A stretch of 35,857 nucleotides of DNA from JBEGHD01 sp049334165 (GCA_049334165.1 JBEGHD010000021.1), one strand, 5' to 3'; counted from the first letter of the stretch, positions 26,675-35,735 are shown. Numbers and translations are program-made. The notes: generated from the letters alone by a model not told the origin.

Positions 26675-26950
26675 TTAGTCCATGGTCCGAGACGCCTCAT
26701 TGATAGCATCCACAATGATGCCTCTTAAATGATACAGCTCTCTAGGGAAGTCCGTCCAATCAAAACAATCAATATGGTATCCAATAGGTTCGATTTGTAC
26801 AAACTGTACTTCGTCACCTCCAATTTGACCCTTCCAAGTTATCGGTGGATTCCATGTTCCTGGATTAAATGCCTGGTCTGCATTAAAATGGTAGTAAGCT
26901 TTATTATTGGGTTTGAGGACATCTATGTACTCTCCTGAGACTTGTGCCAT
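26675..26950 (-). CDS. 91-aa hypothetical protein downstream of the STAND NTPase
   Basis: This small protein was not recognised. It is acidic and aromatic-rich, with a Trp/Pro segment (NPGTWNPPITWKGQIGG) and a central EPIGYHIDCFDWTDFP motif, followed by a C-terminal helix. There is no signal peptide. It starts 44 bases after the STAND stop codon on the same strand, so the two are probably one operon. It may be an accessory or regulator of the NTPase. No toxin-antitoxin family is recognisable. Confidence 0.65.
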   Translation of the reverse strand: MAQVSGEYIDVLKPNNKAYYHFNADQAFNPGTWNPPITWKGQIGGDEVQFVQIEPIGYHIDCFDWTDFPRELYHLRGIIVDAINEASRTMD

Positions 26951-26994
26951 AAGGTATTATTATGTATAAAAGTCCTCAATATACAGCTATTCAC

Positions 26995-29900
26995 CTAATT
27001 AATTCGTTTTTCTTTCTGCTTATAGGAAATCACATTTTCTCTAAACAAATAAGCTTCTGATGAACCTAAATCCACCATTTTGTCAAGTAACCAAATAAAA
27101 TCAGAAATAAGTTCTCCATTTTTCTTGATGGCTGTTATGTGGTTGTAGAAGAGTCTTTTCACTAGCCTTATTGCAGATTGAGAAGTCAAAGAGGATATTT
27201 CACGACCAGTCTTATCTTTCTTCAAAATAGTTACAATCCAGGACAACCCCTCAGGAAGAAATACCTTTTCACCAGCAGTAGAAAACAAATTGATAATGGC
27301 TTGTGCGTTTGAGTCACCAAAATGCTGAACCATTTTATAGTAAAAATCACGTTTACCCTCTAAAGCTGGCCAATGTGAAGATTCTTCTTTCCACTCAATA
27401 CTCAAAAGTAGAATAGAGGTGAGATAAAGTTTTTCAGCGTTTTGAGTTTTCTCAAAAATGTACTCCCACACTTTCCAGAAATTACTGATCAGTAAGCCGT
27501 TTGATGCCTTGTCCTTAGAATTTGAAATGACCTCATCAAGTTGATATATGACCATTTCCGGTATTCTAGTTAAAAACTCAATCTCCTCTCTCCTTCTTCT
27601 ATGTGGAATAAAGTCTTCGGAATATAAGGGGTCAAGTATTAAATCGATCACGCGCTTAGATACTTCAATATCAGCATAAATCAATAATTCTGCTAAGTAC
27701 TGTTGAGCATCAAGAGTGGCCATTAAATTTATTTGCCGATTGGCTCGATTACCTTGAAATGCATAATCCTCCTCTTTTTTCAGGTCTCCTATGAGTAAAG
27801 GAATAAATTGGTTCATAAAATCGGTAAAAATTGATTCCTCTTGGTCGTATGGTGTAATTGCAAAGGCACGTGCTAAAAAGTAACCTTCATATTTTTCCAG
27901 ATCTATTTCATCAATTGAAAGACTTAAATTCTGAGCTGATGCTAATTCAGTGATGAATTTTTGTTCTTCGATCCTTACTGCTTTTAGTCGCTCACGGTCA
28001 TGATCATCGTAGAAATACGGGTTTGATTTCCTGAACTGTGCGCATTTTATGAGGCTTATCCAGATGTGCTTACTATCCTCAGGATGGTAACTGGAAAATA
28101 CACTTCGCATGTACTTAACTATTCCATCTACCTCATAATCAGCAAAGGGAGCAATCATCAAATTTATCATTATAGCCCGTAGGTCTTTCCTTTCTTCTTT
28201 ATCGCTAATGTGTTGAAATAGATAATGACAGGATTTGAGAGCTACCTCCTTTTCGATTAGGCTAAATCTGTTATTAAAGTTATTACTTCTATTGAATACA
28301 TCCTGCAATAAGGTCACAAGTGATTCGAAAGCTGTCTCAATACACCAAGCTTTCTGATTCCTATTTAATTCCTCTTCGAGATCTCGCAAACCTATCACTG
28401 CTAAAGTTATAGGCCGATCTTGTAGGGTGTTGTATCCTTTTAGGTTGACGTACTTATTGAAACAAAGCTTCCATTTAGAAAAGGTAATTTGTGCGTCACC
28501 TTCATAAGCTGTTTTTAAAAGGTTAGAATAATTTAAAGAAATAGCCTCCTCATTATGTGCCTCCTCATTAGAGGACATAAACTCCGATACCTGCGAGTCT
28601 TCATAATGGGGCTGTACAGGAAATCCTCCTAATTTTTCATCATATTCCCCCATGACGTGGTTTCTTATGTCCATTTCAATGAGAGCCTTCTTCCAGAGGA
28701 CATTTTCATTAATGCTCTTAGCCAAAAGTTTATCAAATATCTCATGAATTTCAGAATTCAATTCTCTAATGTTAAACTGATAATTGATGATAAAATCTCT
28801 AAGACCTCTACAATATTTTTTTCTATGAGGTAGTTCATTTGACTTCGACCTTACTTTTTGTGCGAATGGAATTTCGCTGTCGACAATTGCCAAGGCTGAG
28901 TTTTCTTTTAGACGTCTAATTAAATCCCACTCATAAAATTGTCGTACCCTTAACAGTGGTAGCATTTCCTCACCAACTTCCTTCGGATAAGCCATGCTAA
29001 TGCTTGATAGTACACTTGAGATCGCGACATTATTACTGCGCAGTAGAAGATAATTAAACGTTCGTTGAAGATGTCTCCTACTTTCTTCAGTCGTCCTTTC
29101 TGCTATCTTAAGAAGATACTCTTCGAGACTCATAAGGACTGATTCAATGGCATTGTGTGTAACGCTCAACCCTCTGTATGCTGACCATAGCTCAGTGGAT
29201 CCCCATTGATTGAGAATCGTCCCATCATTAAGCTCTAATTCGAGTTGAATGATTTCAAATTTGTAATCGCATTTAGCCTTAATATAAAACTCAACTGTGT
29301 AGTTAATGAATTCAGTGATAAACTTCATGCCGGTTGAAGGGTGAGCGTATAGTAGATTTAGTATAGGAGTTTTGTAAATACCAGAAGGAAAAAATGAACT
29401 CTTATCGCGGACTCCCCAGCATTCATGACCACTGAGTCTCAATTCTCCAAATGGACGAATTGCATTAGAATAGATTTTTTCACGTTTCGGTAGCTTCCAT
29501 TCTTGCCATGCGACTTGGACTATTATCTCTGGAATTTCTCTTGTCAACCTCTGCGTGTACAAACCCGAAAGACTCATCTCGATCACTGTGTCATAAAATG
29601 AGCGAAGATTCCAATTTTCTCTTATCTCCTTTCTACTCAAGCATCTATTGAAAAGTGAGACATTCTCAGACTTAGAGATGTGAGACAAGTTAAATACAAG
29701 CGAGATTAATCTTCTAACTCGACTCGTTGAGTTCTGACTGTGCCAAAATTCCTCACCTTCTTCAATTTGCTTGAGGTAAAAAAGGATGATTTCCTTTACA
29801 TGCAATTGTTCTGAGTCATTAACTGACTCATCAAACCGAAGTCGGTAGTCCCAATCAAACAGAAGGTTTGTAATCGAAATTTTATGATTTTCTAACTGCT

Positions 29901-32052
29901 GTTTATTCTTGTTGATGAAGGCTATCAATGCACTCCAGCCCGATCCAACAGGGAGTAATAATGAAAACTTAGTATCTACAATATGGGTTTCCTTGCATGC
30001 CGTTCTAACAAGGTGGATGCATCTTGTTAATAATATAGCATTGTCCTCAAGTAAATTAGTTTCTTGTGTACTAAAGAAGGAACTACAATTATCAGATCGG
30101 AAAACTGCTGTCAATAATTCGTCAGCCCAATATTGTTCGATTGTGGAATCGCGCAATGTAGCACCAATCAGATTATTTATTCGATTGGTGTCATCAAGTA
30201 TTTCATCTTCAACCCAAAGTCTAAACGCTCTTCTGATCGCTGGTTCATTACCGATTGAATAAAATAACTCTCTTGGGGCTGTATGTTCTTCATATGTGGA
30301 AGAAACGTACTTAACTAATGCCCAATCTTCCAAAATGTCGTGCGCTGGAGAATATCTTCTATCTTCATTCTCCTGGAAGATGATCTCATCTTCTTCCAAT
30401 AGATTTAATGCAGCTTCATCTGCCTGATCAGGCTTCACAAACAGCTTCATTCGTTTGGCTCTCTTCACAGCAATATTTAGAAAGGCATCTTCCCTTTTTG
30501 CCGGTAAGCCGTTAGTGCGATCTGTTGAATTCTTTACGAGTACATTCCAAAGTTTTTCTTTGAATTCTCTAACAGTGGTTTGAGCAAAATCCTCATGAAC
30601 TTTATGCAAAGCTGAAACCGCGAAATCAAGATATTTAGGGCACTCAAAAAGCATTCTTAATTTTTCATTCTCAAGAGCAAAGTTGAGTTGCGGAAATTCA
30701 TGAACTATGGCTTCTAATTCTTCTTCACTTAGGGTAGGAACTTCCACCACACCCAATCTACCGGTGTCGATTCCAAATTTCTGATTGATCTGGTCGAAAG
30801 AAAATCTTCTTGCCGTAGCAATTAATTTAATATCCGGTTGTTCTCTGAGAAGTGCCAGAAGTTGTTTGAATGCGTTATCAGGATCTCCTTCTAATAGCTT
30901 TTCCAAGCTGTCAATGACAATAATCTTATCAGGAGTCAGCGCTAAGCAGGAAAAAATATCCCGTATTGTTTCATTCACACCTTGACTTGAAAAAACATTC
31001 GCTAAATGCGGAGAATTGAACTGATCAGCTCTGAATACGAACACACTTGAAGTTGGGTAAGCCTTGTGCAAAATTTCTTTGACAGCTGCTGATTTTCCAA
31101 CTCCAGGTTTTCCTGTTACCATGGTGAAGTCAAAATTATTTATTGACTTAATGATTGACTCGTTGACATTTTCTCTCGGCAGATGAAAGTCCTTAATGGT
31201 ATTATCTAATGGCTTAAGGATAACTTCACTGTCACTCCGTAATTTTTCTATTGACTTAAAATATGGATTTACTTTTTCCGGGTCAAAATACTTGTATATT
31301 GAATGCTGTTCTATGCTCCTAAGCGTAACGCTCCCACCATCCTTATTAAGTTTGGAGACGTAGGAAAAAATTCTATCCCAAATTTCTTTCTCATTCGTAG
31401 AAGTCCTATTATTCTTTGAAAGCTTAATAAGGTTTAAGAAGTAAGCTTCATCAACACTAGCCTCGTCTAGCAGATCATACTCAAGAAGATCTAAACATTT
31501 GAGGAATTTCCATAAATCTTGGTCAGAAGCAGATTTATTACCATTGGCTTTCTTTATGCTTTCACGAAAGGTTTCAAGACACTCCTTTTTAACTTTAACT
31601 CTTTCAACTTCGGAAATAAAATCTACTACAGTAGCATGAGCATTAGCCCAATTAAGTAGAGTCTTTATGTGATTCCTTTCATGCTTATTTAAACCACCTT
31701 TTATAATCAGCAATTTATCTCTTGCCTTATCAAATATGGTTGGCATATTGAAATCTTTCCAAAAAGCTTCTATGACCTCGTTGAAGGTTGCGTTCTTTTC
31801 TGAAAACGTCAAGTTGTATTTAATCTGAGCCACTAATCGGTGAGACTCTTTTGATGATTTTGATATGACCAAGAGATCATCCGTTTCGTAGCCTCGATTG
31901 GTATTTTGAAAAGCCACTTCAACTATTTCGTTTGATGGAATACTGGGTGCATTTCCTTTAACGAGTAATGTCGTTAAGAAAGCTGTCTGAACTAGTTGTT
32001 CAAAATTTGTCCCTCCACCGCCTTTCTGAAATACACTTCCTTTTTTTGACAT
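26995..32052 (-). CDS. Giant STAND NTPase with N-terminal Cap4/DUF4297-like nuclease domain (Avs-like defence protein)
   Basis: This 1685-aa protein has the three-part layout of antiviral STAND ATPases. Residues about 12-160 look like a Cap4/DUF4297 dsDNA nuclease of the PD-(D/E)xK type: E18 in TNFEQ, D58-D59 in YETDDLLVI, and Q76-I-K78 in VAQIKY. Residues about 295-480 are the NTPase: Walker A GKPGVGKS (314-321), Walker B IIVIDSLEKL (377-386), a sensor-like IATARR (411-416) and a winged-helix Pro motif ECPKYLDFA (470-478). The last 1200 residues are alpha-helical and probably form the sensor that recognises a phage protein. On binding it would oligomerise and degrade DNA, killing the infected cell. 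Family and architecture are seen; the trigger is unknown. It cannot be assigned to a named Avs type by eye. Confidence 0.85.
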   Translation of the reverse strand: MSKKGSVFQKGGGGTNFEQLVQTAFLTTLLVKGNAPSIPSNEIVEVAFQNTNRGYETDDLLVISKSSKESHRLVAQIKYNLTFSEKNATFNEVIEAFWKDFNMPTIFDKARDKLLIIKGGLNKHERNHIKTLLNWANAHATVVDFISEVERVKVKKECLETFRESIKKANGNKSASDQDLWKFLKCLDLLEYDLLDEASVDEAYFLNLIKLSKNNRTSTNEKEIWDRIFSYVSKLNKDGGSVTLRSIEQHSIYKYFDPEKVNPYFKSIEKLRSDSEVILKPLDNTIKDFHLPRENVNESIIKSINNFDFTMVTGKPGVGKSAAVKEILHKAYPTSSVFVFRADQFNSPHLANVFSSQGVNETIRDIFSCLALTPDKIIVIDSLEKLLEGDPDNAFKQLLALLREQPDIKLIATARRFSFDQINQKFGIDTGRLGVVEVPTLSEEELEAIVHEFPQLNFALENEKLRMLFECPKYLDFAVSALHKVHEDFAQTTVREFKEKLWNVLVKNSTDRTNGLPAKREDAFLNIAVKRAKRMKLFVKPDQADEAALNLLEEDEIIFQENEDRRYSPAHDILEDWALVKYVSSTYEEHTAPRELFYSIGNEPAIRRAFRLWVEDEILDDTNRINNLIGATLRDSTIEQYWADELLTAVFRSDNCSSFFSTQETNLLEDNAILLTRCIHLVRTACKETHIVDTKFSLLLPVGSGWSALIAFINKNKQQLENHKISITNLLFDWDYRLRFDESVNDSEQLHVKEIILFYLKQIEEGEEFWHSQNSTSRVRRLISLVFNLSHISKSENVSLFNRCLSRKEIRENWNLRSFYDTVIEMSLSGLYTQRLTREIPEIIVQVAWQEWKLPKREKIYSNAIRPFGELRLSGHECWGVRDKSSFFPSGIYKTPILNLLYAHPSTGMKFITEFINYTVEFYIKAKCDYKFEIIQLELELNDGTILNQWGSTELWSAYRGLSVTHNAIESVLMSLEEYLLKIAERTTEESRRHLQRTFNYLLLRSNNVAISSVLSSISMAYPKEVGEEMLPLLRVRQFYEWDLIRRLKENSALAIVDSEIPFAQKVRSKSNELPHRKKYCRGLRDFIINYQFNIRELNSEIHEIFDKLLAKSINENVLWKKALIEMDIRNHVMGEYDEKLGGFPVQPHYEDSQVSEFMSSNEEAHNEEAISLNYSNLLKTAYEGDAQITFSKWKLCFNKYVNLKGYNTLQDRPITLAVIGLRDLEEELNRNQKAWCIETAFESLVTLLQDVFNRSNNFNNRFSLIEKEVALKSCHYLFQHISDKEERKDLRAIMINLMIAPFADYEVDGIVKYMRSVFSSYHPEDSKHIWISLIKCAQFRKSNPYFYDDHDRERLKAVRIEEQKFITELASAQNLSLSIDEIDLEKYEGYFLARAFAITPYDQEESIFTDFMNQFIPLLIGDLKKEEDYAFQGNRANRQINLMATLDAQQYLAELLIYADIEVSKRVIDLILDPLYSEDFIPHRRRREEIEFLTRIPEMVIYQLDEVISNSKDKASNGLLISNFWKVWEYIFEKTQNAEKLYLTSILLLSIEWKEESSHWPALEGKRDFYYKMVQHFGDSNAQAIINLFSTAGEKVFLPEGLSWIVTILKKDKTGREISSLTSQSAIRLVKRLFYNHITAIKKNGELISDFIWLLDKMVDLGSSEAYLFRENVISYKQKEKRIN

Positions 32053-32283
32053 TTTTAGAGTTGTAAAAAATTTATTCCTAAGCTAATTAATACACCAACC
32101 CTTTTAGAGGTAATGATGACAATTAACCTGAAACTTGCTATTGTTTAATTAAGTGCTGAACTCAAAGATAGCAATCCATAATCTGAAAAGCTTACTGATA
32201 AAAGCTCGATTTCTCTACGAAGCCGAGACAGCTCATTCATAGTCTTTGAGAAAATAGCTGATAGATATTAAAAAGCAAGATAC

Positions 32284-32304
32284 CTTTGATTAGGCCAATC
32301 AAAG
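32284..32304. promoter_or_regulatory. Inverted repeat, operator candidate
   Basis: CTTTGATT (32284-32291) and AATCAAAG (32297-32304) are perfect 8-bp arms around AGGCC. It lies about 110 bases upstream of the tail-collar promoter. No T run follows, so a protein-binding site is more likely than a terminator. Confidence 0.4.
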
Positions 32305-32394
32305 ATCAAAAATACCGCTGTCGATTCAACTCTAATTGGGAAAGCCGAATCACGCCCATGTATCTAAATATCAATTGTGTAAGGCCGGGTGAAT

Positions 32395-32425
32395 GTTGTC
32401 TCAATAAGATATTTTCTTACTTTTG
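32395..32425 (+). promoter_or_regulatory. Promoter of the tail-collar-like gene
   Basis: GTTG (32395-32398), a 19-base spacer and TACTTTTG (32418-32425, an exact TAnnTTTG) precede the ATG at 32452. This rules out the in-frame upstream GTG at 32389 as the main start. Confidence 0.6.
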
Positions 32426-32451
32426 AAATACTTAATCAAAAAAAAATAACT

Positions 32452-33840
32452 ATGTCAAATCCTTGTACTACCCTTTATAGGGACATGAAAGAAAAATATG
32501 ACATTACCACCGAAAGTGAATTCAAGTCATATTTTCACCAGATGTTAAACCTAGATGATTTAAAAATTCGAAGGATCTCGAGCATTTCTGAAGATGACTT
32601 TTCTGGCGGTGGAGCATTCAAAGCAGTTTCTGCCTTCTTCGACAGTTCTAAATATAATAATTCAGCTCAAGAGACAATTCTGCATCTTAAACAAGAGTTT
32701 TTAAGAACTGGCAAAATTGAAGATAATGAATATAAGCGATTCATTGTAGAAGTTCTTGATCCTGAGATAGCTGAAAAAGCCAACGAATGCATGAAGCTAA
32801 ATTATGACGCAACATATGACGCTCGACAGCAGGAAATAGAGGCTCAGCAACAAGTTCTTCAACATCAACTGGATCTTGCTCGAATTGAATTAGATGTTGC
32901 AGAGTATGAAAAACTAAAAGATAACGGGTTTTATATCGAGATTACAGGGAATGTAGAATCAGAATTTGTTCTAAAACTTGGTTGGATGCCGCCAAATTAT
33001 GCATCTTCTCCTACAAAAGTTTCTTCGATATTTTCTAACTCTCTTAAAAAAGTTGGCGCTATTAGATTTCATGAAAACACGATTATTCACCCTGGAGATG
33101 AAATACAGCAGCACGTTGTTAGGATTAGTGATGATGAAGGATTTGTTACTTTTTCGGTCAAAGGATATCCATCAGATTTAGAGTTAAAAATTCCTAGTCG
33201 CGGTGGTGGTGCATTTCCTATAGGAACTATTATAGCATCCAATCTAACTTTCTCCCAATTTAGTTACGAGACACGTAACAACCCTACAGGTGAATATGAC
33301 TCTAGACAAAGTAAGTGGGCTCCTGCAGATGGCCGTAAAGTAGAAGGTTCATATTATTCCAGATATCATCCTCACGTACCAGATTTGAGAGGTCAATTCT
33401 TAAGAGGGTTCAATGTAATGGATATTGGTGTAAATCAGAATTATAGAAACGGAAAAGATGAAAATGATCGGAGGTTGATTGATGAGTACAGCTATCAAGG
33501 AGCAGAAATCGGTATTCATCAACATACAATTACCGTCTCAGGTAAAACCAGTAAAAACGGATCGCATACCCATGCTGCTGCGGGCAAACACAGCCACGAT
33601 TTAAACAATAACTTACTAGGGTATAGTGGCGATTCAGCAGGGCAAAGTAACCAAGCTAATAAGCATGGGAAACCGGTAGGTAGCAAGCACCGCACAGGCG
33701 ATAGCGGGAACCATAAACATCCATCTGCTGGAGATCATCGTCACAGTATTTCCATATCAGGAACAACCGATAAATCAGGTTCTACTGAAACAACCGTAAA
33801 AAATCTAGCAGTATATTATTACGTTAGAATTAATTTGTAA
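32452..33840 (+). CDS. Phage tail-collar/fibre-like protein (orphan)
   Basis: This 462-aa protein has an N-terminal helical part with a coiled-coil stretch (about 122-155, rich in Gln/Glu/Leu) and a middle beta-rich region. Residues about 255-320 are a tail-collar-type domain (FPIGTIIA, WAPADGR at 289-295, DLRGQFLRG at 311-319). A His/Gly-rich region follows with five HxH motifs (356, 372, 380, 421, 429), as in trimeric metal-binding fibre tips such as T4 gp12, ending NLAVYYYVRINL. It has no signal peptide, and no other phage structural gene is nearby. It may be a phage remnant, a decoy or a part of a defence or injection system. It is divergent from the STAND gene. Confidence 0.8.
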   Translation: MSNPCTTLYRDMKEKYDITTESEFKSYFHQMLNLDDLKIRRISSISEDDFSGGGAFKAVSAFFDSSKYNNSAQETILHLKQEFLRTGKIEDNEYKRFIVEVLDPEIAEKANECMKLNYDATYDARQQEIEAQQQVLQHQLDLARIELDVAEYEKLKDNGFYIEITGNVESEFVLKLGWMPPNYASSPTKVSSIFSNSLKKVGAIRFHENTIIHPGDEIQQHVVRISDDEGFVTFSVKGYPSDLELKIPSRGGGAFPIGTIIASNLTFSQFSYETRNNPTGEYDSRQSKWAPADGRKVEGSYYSRYHPHVPDLRGQFLRGFNVMDIGVNQNYRNGKDENDRRLIDEYSYQGAEIGIHQHTITVSGKTSKNGSHTHAAAGKHSHDLNNNLLGYSGDSAGQSNQANKHGKPVGSKHRTGDSGNHKHPSAGDHRHSISISGTTDKSGSTETTVKNLAVYYYVRINL

Positions 33841-34293
33841 CTAGACTTTCAAATACGTGAATTTAAAACAACTATTACGTACTGTACTTTGAACAATTCT
33901 TATATGGAAGTAACTAATGACGACATTACTCAATAAAGAACATCACCAGTCAAAAACGTGAGTACGAAGATTCAATAGGGTTTTATATACTAAGTCAAGG
34001 GTCGACTGAGTATCCTCAAATGCGTGCAAGCATTCCAGAGAATAATAATTTGATTCAAGCCATAGAGACAAAAATCTTGGAATAAGAGGCTTATGGGGGG
34101 TCTAGAACGCCTTGCTTGCATCGGCTACTGACTTTAAGAGGCAGAAGTTGTCGTGAAGAAACCCAATATTCTATACGATTTAATTCCCAACCACAAGCAT
34201 TTTCCGGTGGATATATAGGATTGGAATACTCGTAACATGGTCAACCGATATCAGAATGTTCCTTCTTCGGTTGACCATGAGAACATTTTGTTT
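33841..34293. other. Non-coding gap between the tail-collar and integrase genes
   Basis: No gene is seen in these 453 bases. The only structure noted is the perfect 12-bp inverted repeat at 34236-34279. The sequence may include decayed remnants, but no recognisable protein fragment was found. Confidence 0.4.
34236..34279. terminator. 12-bp inverted repeat, possible terminator between convergent genes
   Basis: CATGGTCAACCG (34236-34247) and CGGTTGACCATG (34268-34279) pair perfectly around a 20-base loop, 14 bases beyond the integrase stop codon. On the plus strand TTTTGTTTTT follows after five bases. It could terminate the plus-strand transcript or be a protein-binding site. Confidence 0.45.
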
Positions 34294-35484
34294 TTAATCA
34301 AACACCATTTCATTCGCTTGATCCATCACATCATCTTCAAATGACTTCAAGTAAATCTGTGTTGTGCGCTCTGTGGTGTGTCCAAGTCCCTGACTGATTA
34401 TACCTGTGGCAACACCTTTTCTCTTTGCTATTGTTGCCCAACTGTGACGGCTGACGTAACTGGTCAACTTCAAAGACAAATCAAGTTCTTTTCCCAATCG
34501 ACCAAGCAATTTGTTCAGCCAGCTAAGGTCATTTCGATACTCTCCGAATTCGTTATTTTCTTTTTCGATGATCGGAAGCAACAAATCGGAACCTGACTTG
34601 CCTTTTCGGTATTCTTTGACTAGCTGCTCCAGCTTTGGGTGAATCTTAATGTTGTAGTGAATTCCTGTCTTGGAACGTTGATACTGAATTCTGTTCCCGT
34701 AGATATCTTTCATGCTGAGATAGGCCATGTCTTTAAAACTCATACCCATGCAGTAGTAGCTAAACAAGAAAAGCTTTCGTGCCCATTCGAGTTGTGGATT
34801 ATCGAACTCTGTTTCCTCAATCTTCTTAATCTCCTCATAGGATAAAGCTCTTTTCTGCGTGTCTTCTTTGCGGATCTTGAAGTTCTTAAAAGGGTAGAAT
34901 TTCTCCTGTACAATGCCCTCTTTGATTGCAGAGTTGAAGATTGCTCTGAAGGTTCTTAAGTGGAAGCCGATGGTGTTCACTTTTAGACCACGTTCTTCCA
35001 GGTGTTCTTCAAATGCTTTTAGCTTGCGGTAGTTGAATTGCTCAAAAGGAACGTCTTTTCCTTTTAAGAAGCGAGCAACTGACCTCATGTTGTCCTGATA
35101 AACACGGGCGTTACCTATTTTACCGGTTTTGGTCAAACGTTCGATCCGCTGCTCAAAGTAGTTTAGGATTTTAATCTTTTCGACACCTCCATTCAATTTG
35201 GCCGTAATATCCTCCAGGCTATAGGGTTCGTCAATTGCGTCAAGTTCCAGAGCGATTTCCTGAATCTTTAGCTGTTTCTTCATCAGTGTGTGCTTCATCC
35301 GATTTGAATTCGGATGACTTCGATTGGGGCTCTGACTTTGCTCGTCCCATTGCTCGGGAAAAGCGGAATAACCTGTGGAGATGTATTTCCTCCTTCCGTC
35401 TTTGCAAATTCGAATGACGATGGGGTGGCTTCCATCCCTTTTTAGCTTTTTTGATTTGTACAAAATTGTGGTGATTGATAACAT
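34294..35484 (-). CDS. int: Tyrosine recombinase (integrase) of the island
   Basis: This 396-aa integrase should catalyse integration and excision at tRNA-Pro. Residues about 1-90 are an arm-DNA-binding domain, about 105-205 a SAM-like core-binding domain, and about 215-390 the catalytic domain. Catalytic residues visible are Lys in YQRSKTG, R346-H347 in VSRHSWATIA, H369 in GLGHT and nucleophile Y378 in IYLKSF. The position of the first catalytic arginine holds Ser (GMSFKDMAYL), as reported for the CTnDOT integrase IntDOT and common among Bacteroidetes relatives. The gene reads inward from attR, with candidate arm sites immediately upstream, which suggests autoregulation. Confidence 0.95.
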   Translation of the reverse strand: MLSITTILYKSKKLKRDGSHPIVIRICKDGRRKYISTGYSAFPEQWDEQSQSPNRSHPNSNRMKHTLMKKQLKIQEIALELDAIDEPYSLEDITAKLNGGVEKIKILNYFEQRIERLTKTGKIGNARVYQDNMRSVARFLKGKDVPFEQFNYRKLKAFEEHLEERGLKVNTIGFHLRTFRAIFNSAIKEGIVQEKFYPFKNFKIRKEDTQKRALSYEEIKKIEETEFDNPQLEWARKLFLFSYYCMGMSFKDMAYLSMKDIYGNRIQYQRSKTGIHYNIKIHPKLEQLVKEYRKGKSGSDLLLPIIEKENNEFGEYRNDLSWLNKLLGRLGKELDLSLKLTSYVSRHSWATIAKRKGVATGIISQGLGHTTERTTQIYLKSFEDDVMDQANEMVFD

Positions 35485-35509
35485 ACTATTTGGGTTTAAT
35501 TATTTCTCT

Positions 35510-35530
35510 GGTTTACCTCTCGGTTTACAT
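35510..35530 (+). repeat. Paired arm-type integrase site candidates, right end
   Basis: GGTTTAC at 35510-35516 and GGTTTACAT at 35522-35530 are 12 bases apart and in the same orientation as the pair at 9414-9433. They lie between the integrase start codon and attR, within the likely int promoter. Confidence 0.6.
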
Positions 35531-35649
35531 TTCATGTGCATTCAAAGGTCTTTTCTTGCTTTCGTTTGCTGAAGTAAAAAAACATGAAACCTTTACCATG
35601 AAGGCATTTCAGAGAAAACTGAAGAAATTCAGTGAACCCCCTATTGGGT

Positions 35650-35694
35650 TTTGGGAGCAGGAGGTCGCAGGTTCGAATCCTGCCACCCCGACAA
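35650..35694 (+). repeat. attR: 45-bp copy of the tRNA-Pro 3' half
   Basis: This is identical to 9299-9343 but has no matching 5' half, so it is not a functional tRNA. It is probably the original chromosomal 3' end displaced by insertion, and is followed by a terminator. Confidence 0.96.
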
Positions 35695-35696
35695 AC

Positions 35697-35731
35697 AAAA
35701 GCCTTGCACTGAATAGTGCGAGGCTTTTTTC
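35697..35731 (+). terminator. Original tRNA-Pro terminator
   Basis: The stem GCCTTGCACT (35701-35710) / AGTGCGAGGC (35715-35724), with one wobble pair, is followed by six T. Its position directly after attR fits the pre-insertion tRNA terminator. Confidence 0.85.
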
Positions 35732-35735
35732 ATTT

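Larger units (their letters stand above)
32053..32451. other. Divergent intergenic region between STAND NTPase and tail-collar gene
   Basis: This 399-base region has no gene. It contains an inverted repeat at 32284-32304 and the tail-collar promoter at 32395-32425. No exact promoter was found for the NTPase. Because both genes start here, regulation could be shared. Confidence 0.5.
9299..35694. mobile_element. tRNA-Pro-integrated genomic island (~26.35 kb) carrying defence genes
   Basis: A perfect 45-bp direct repeat brackets the element, with the left copy inside an intact tRNA gene. A tyrosine integrase lies at the right end with candidate arm sites at both ends. The element has its own excisionase-like HTH protein and a primase-helicase replication module at the left, and about a dozen cargo genes, most of them defence-like. 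No relaxase, type IV secretion, capsid, portal or terminase gene is seen, so the transfer mechanism is unknown; hitchhiking with a phage or conjugative element is an inference. Confidence 0.93.

Noticed and set aside
35650..35694. Second tRNA-Pro gene
   Set aside because: Only the 3' half is present. There is no matching acceptor or D-arm sequence upstream, so it is an att copy.
9299..35694. Complete prophage
   Set aside because: There is one fibre-like gene only. Portal, capsid, terminase, tail tube and lysis genes are all absent.
9299..35694. Integrative conjugative element
   Set aside because: No relaxase, coupling ATPase or Tra proteins are present on either strand.
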